Both the position numbers and the translations under genes were made by a program. Positions 61,341 to 64,000 of a stretch of 64,000 nt of DNA are shown here, one piece after another. Origin of the DNA: BQJU01 sp965229635 (GTDB lineage: Bacteria > Bacteroidota > Bacteroidia > Chitinophagales > Saprospiraceae). The notes below the pieces were generated by a model. It saw nothing but the letters and a program-made list of their open reading frames with translations, made no database searches and had not been told where the DNA came from. The stretch is taken from the NCBI GenBank assembly GCA_965229635.1, contig OZ245894.1:7006001-7070000 (forward strand), in the 5' to 3' direction. Each line of letters starts with the position of its first letter. Position 1 is the stretch's first letter.

Positions 61341-63743
61341 ATGAAAAAGCTGCAATCCCTGCTTTTTGCCTTCGAGCAAAAACTGAATGAGACCATTGAC
61401 CACGGCTGGCACCCGGATCAGGCCGATGACTATTTGCAGACATTGGCGGATCAATCTGCGCCGCTCTACCAGGAGATTAATGAAGTGGGCGAGCACGCTC
61501 TACAGATGACTACCGTGAATCCCCCTCCTGCACTAGGTGAGCTATTTACGGCTTACGTCATCAATTTTCTCTGGGCCGATCGGGCCAAATCATTCCTCAT
61601 CCTTTGGCGTGATGTGCTTTTCCAACATCAAAAAGCCCAACTGCTACACCTGGACGGCCGGGTAGAGCAAATGGCACTGACTAAGTTGCAAAAGCAATCC
61701 CGCGAAGCAGTAGAAGCAGCAGCGAAAGAATTGTTGGCATTGCCCGAAAGGGAAACCAGAATGACGGTCAACGGAAGACCCAATATGAGCAAACGCATCG
61801 AACAATGGCGCTTGCAGCACAACCCCTGGCCCACCTATCAGCAGCAAATGAAGGAAGTACCTGATCAGTGTAAAAAACTGCACCACAATTACCAGCTACT
61901 GCACAAAACGGGAACGAGCTTCCACAAGATAAAGGCCTCTGTTGACCAGATGATTGAAATCTGTGAAAAGGAAATCAACAGCATCCAGTCGAGCGCTCAA
62001 GAAACCATCAATTTTATTGACTCCGTCATTGATGCTCCGGAACCCAAACCGGGAAAAATTACGGCGCGCCTGGAAGACCTCGAAGAAGAGATTACGATCC
62101 TGCACCACCTCAATGATTTTACGCTGGAGCTGGAACAAAAGCTGAGCCAGCTTCCGGAAAAAACCCAAGTCTCGATTGCGGCCAACGAAGGGCTCTTGCT
62201 CTATAAGGAGATCAATTTTCAAAAGGCCGCGCAGCAATGGATGGAATCGGAAGTGCTGCCGGTATTATACGAGGTGTGGGAACTGACCGAAAATGTGATC
62301 AACGGCATGAAAATGTCCCTGGTCAATATCCGCAACCGGGCCCTCATACTATCGGCAGAAACCAAGGAAGGCAAACCCAAAACGGTCGAAAAGGCCGATC
62401 TATGCCAGCCCCTGATTTCTTTTTTAAAAAAACTGAACTCCACTAAAGAGAGTCTGGACAACCTGGAGCAGTTGCTGCTGACCAGGATGGACAAAACATT
62501 TGTGCTTTCAGAAATTTTTAATGCGCAGAAGCCATTCCTGCCGATCCCTCTGGAATCAACCATCAACCAGCTAAAGCTCAACCAAAATGTGCAGATCAAC
62601 CGATTGCAAAATTGGTTGAAGCAGCAAAGAAAGATATTGCATCGCTTCAAAACGACCGTGGAACGTGAGGAGTCACTGAGTGTATCGGAAAAGACAGTCC
62701 GTTATATCCAGAACCGCCTCAGTGACGAAAGCAATAGCCACTACACCAGCATTTTTCTCACCCGGGGGTATATCGGCGAATCATTTTGGGTAGGTAGAGA
62801 CGAAGAATTGCGGCACATCGAAAACCTGATTCAAAACTGGAAGGGCGGATTTCGCGGAGCAGTAGCCATTACCGGACAGCGTTTTGCCGGTAAATCGCTG
62901 TTTGGCGAGCTTGTTGCCAATCGCTATTTCCCCGAAAGCACCATTCGGCTACAGCCCAATAGTACCATCAAAATTCACGGCCGCAGCATGACCACCAGCT
63001 ATCAGCTGGGGGAAGCACTGGATTTTATTCGCAAGCACACCCTCAATGCCCAGCCACTGGTATGGATCGACGATCTGGAGTTGTGGAGAGACCCAAATAT
63101 TCCGATTAGCCAGAATGTAAGGGCCATGAGAAAGTTTATCGACAGTTATTCCAACAGCATCTTCTTTCTGGTGTCGATGAGCAATTGGCTAAAAGCCCAC
63201 CTCAGTAAAGTACTGGACATTCAAAAGGTCTTTCAGGCAGAGATTAACATGGACCGCATGTCTACGCCCGAAATTCGCGAGGCCATCCTCATCCGGCACG
63301 GGGCCACTCATAAGAACCTGATCGGCGAAGAAGATAATGAAGTTACCCCTCAGCAATATCGCAAGATGAGTGATCGCATCATTAAAACCGCGGAAAGTAA
63401 TATTGGTGAGGCGCTGAGCCTTTGGTCGGCCTCTACTCGCAGGGTCGATGAAGACCGCATCGGCTTTGAATTTACGGGAGCAAGTACCTTGCCGGATTTT
63501 ATCAACCCGGAAAATGGATTGCTACTCACCGCTATCATGCTAAGCAGGCGCACCAACGAATACCGTCTGCGCAAGCTCTTTGGCCCGGTTTTTTCAGAAA
63601 AGTACAGTAGCGTATTACAACGACTATTAAGCGTAGGCATCCTGACCCGGCAACTGGATGGGTGGCTTGAAGTCAACGACCTGGTGGTCAACGAACTGGG
63701 GCGCACCCTGGAGCGGAAGAAGTATATAAAATTTCATAAATGA
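61341..63743 (+). CDS. 800-residue protein with helical N-terminus and C-terminal P-loop ATPase
   Basis: The first ~470 residues are largely helical with several coiled-coil-like stretches (for example 190-260 and 360-450) and no membrane segment. From about 480 an ATPase domain follows: FWVGRDEELRHIE, Walker A GQRFAGKS (about 512-519) and Walker B LVWIDDLELW (about 573-582), then a sensor-like LVSMSN and a C-terminal winged-helix-like part (SVLQRLLSVGILTRQLDGWLEV). This resembles STAND/AAA-type NTPases. Function not known; a membrane-protein gene follows 37 bp downstream and may be a partner. Confidence 0.75.
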   Translation: MKKLQSLLFAFEQKLNETIDHGWHPDQADDYLQTLADQSAPLYQEINEVGEHALQMTTVNPPPALGELFTAYVINFLWADRAKSFLILWRDVLFQHQKAQLLHLDGRVEQMALTKLQKQSREAVEAAAKELLALPERETRMTVNGRPNMSKRIEQWRLQHNPWPTYQQQMKEVPDQCKKLHHNYQLLHKTGTSFHKIKASVDQMIEICEKEINSIQSSAQETINFIDSVIDAPEPKPGKITARLEDLEEEITILHHLNDFTLELEQKLSQLPEKTQVSIAANEGLLLYKEINFQKAAQQWMESEVLPVLYEVWELTENVINGMKMSLVNIRNRALILSAETKEGKPKTVEKADLCQPLISFLKKLNSTKESLDNLEQLLLTRMDKTFVLSEIFNAQKPFLPIPLESTINQLKLNQNVQINRLQNWLKQQRKILHRFKTTVEREESLSVSEKTVRYIQNRLSDESNSHYTSIFLTRGYIGESFWVGRDEELRHIENLIQNWKGGFRGAVAITGQRFAGKSLFGELVANRYFPESTIRLQPNSTIKIHGRSMTTSYQLGEALDFIRKHTLNAQPLVWIDDLELWRDPNIPISQNVRAMRKFIDSYSNSIFFLVSMSNWLKAHLSKVLDIQKVFQAEINMDRMSTPEIREAILIRHGATHKNLIGEEDNEVTPQQYRKMSDRIIKTAESNIGEALSLWSASTRRVDEDRIGFEFTGASTLPDFINPENGLLLTAIMLSRRTNEYRLRKLFGPVFSEKYSSVLQRLLSVGILTRQLDGWLEVNDLVVNELGRTLERKKYIKFHK

Positions 63744-63780
63744 TGGGCGCAATCTTAACTTGTCCAAAATGCAGTAAAAA

Positions 63781-64000
63781 ATGTTTGATTTGGCACTCTT
63801 AAAATTTACCTGGACCAATTTCCTGCTGATGGTGTTGGTATTTGCCGGGTTGTACTTTTTGCTGCAGTTCAAGAAACGGCTTTTGCAGCAATTCAGCATT
63901 TTTGGCCGCTATCAACCTGCCCTGCAAAAGGTAGTAGCGTTTTTGTTACTCATTTTCGAACCACTGGCCGTGATCGTATTGGTGAGTGTTTTTATACTGA
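63781..64000 (+). CDS. Membrane protein, 5' part only
   Basis: 73 codons from the ATG at 63781 to the end of the window. The N-terminus has a hydrophobic helix (FLLMVLVFAGLYFLLQF), a basic amphipathic segment (KKRLLQQFSIFGRYQP) and a second helix (VVAFLLLIFEPLAVIVLVSV). The layout recalls mechanosensitive-channel-like proteins but is too short to assign. Confidence 0.6.
   Translation, partial: MFDLALLKFTWTNFLLMVLVFAGLYFLLQFKKRLLQQFSIFGRYQPALQKVVAFLLLIFEPLAVIVLVSVFIL

Overview
The window looks like chromosome from a member of the Bacteroidota, most likely of the Saprospiria (Lewinella/Saprospiraceae type). The evidence is repeated type IX secretion (T9SS) C-terminal sorting domains, a PorG/DUF6089-like outer-membrane protein, SprB, MopE-type and GEVED modules on one secreted protease, lipoproteins with Bacteroidota-style lipoboxes, several upstream regions carrying the TAnnTTTG -7 box with a TTG near -33, and a clade II-type nosZ with a Sec/SpII signal. 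This placement is inference; there is no rRNA in the window. I saw no tRNA, rRNA or CRISPR array.

Layout. 1-2866 (-): a glycosyltransferase operon (cellulose-synthase-like GT2, DPM1-like GT2, truncated GT-C/GT87-like mannosyltransferase). 3192-8564: mixed housekeeping genes (beta-helix lipoprotein, Rof-like Rho-binding protein, NAD(P)-binding epimerase-like protein, MFS transporter, DUF3298-type lipoprotein). 8633-19755 (-): a 1625-residue secreted reprolysin-like metalloprotease, a polytopic membrane protein, a pappalysin-type M43 lipoprotein, a TPM-TPM-LemA group and meaB. 20366-28678 (-): SDR, TMEM175-type channel, feoB-feoA with a large nested palindrome upstream, a glycine-rich mini membrane protein, an RCK potassium channel and PqiA-like membrane proteins. 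28926-30337: a complete IS481-like insertion sequence whose transposase needs a -1 frameshift at an A7 run. 30383-35932: amidohydrolase, PorG-like protein, CDP-alcohol phosphatidyltransferase, flavodoxin, DUF4407 protein, SDR.

36265-45630 is a compact nitrous-oxide reduction island. nosZ, a nos-associated membrane protein, nosL, nosD, nosF, nosY and the di-iron repair gene ric (ytfE/scdA) run leftward. An Rrf2-type regulator with three clustered cysteines, a lipoprotein cytochrome c and a His-rich polytopic membrane protein run rightward. NosZ reduces N2O to N2, NosDFY and NosL supply copper/sulfur for CuZ assembly, the cytochrome c is a plausible electron donor, Ric repairs NO-damaged clusters, and the Rrf2 protein is the likely NO or redox sensor.

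46205-60353 is the most unusual part. A 2157-residue secreted protein with a leishmanolysin-like zinc motif is followed by three tandem cassettes, each made of a T9SS sorting-domain tail (intact gene end, orphan ORF or pseudogene), a strong hairpin terminator, and a ~590-residue beta-propeller/PKD/T9SS paralogue. The third paralogue is a mosaic of the first two, and all three share a nearly identical GC-rich C-terminal module joined to diverged AT-rich N-terminal parts. The cassettes are separated by a dispersed intergenic repeat family (R1/R2/R3, also at 35990 and 45746) and by a nested palindromic element whose core is inverted between its two copies while its flanks are not. The window ends with an 800-residue predicted ATPase and the start of a membrane protein gene.
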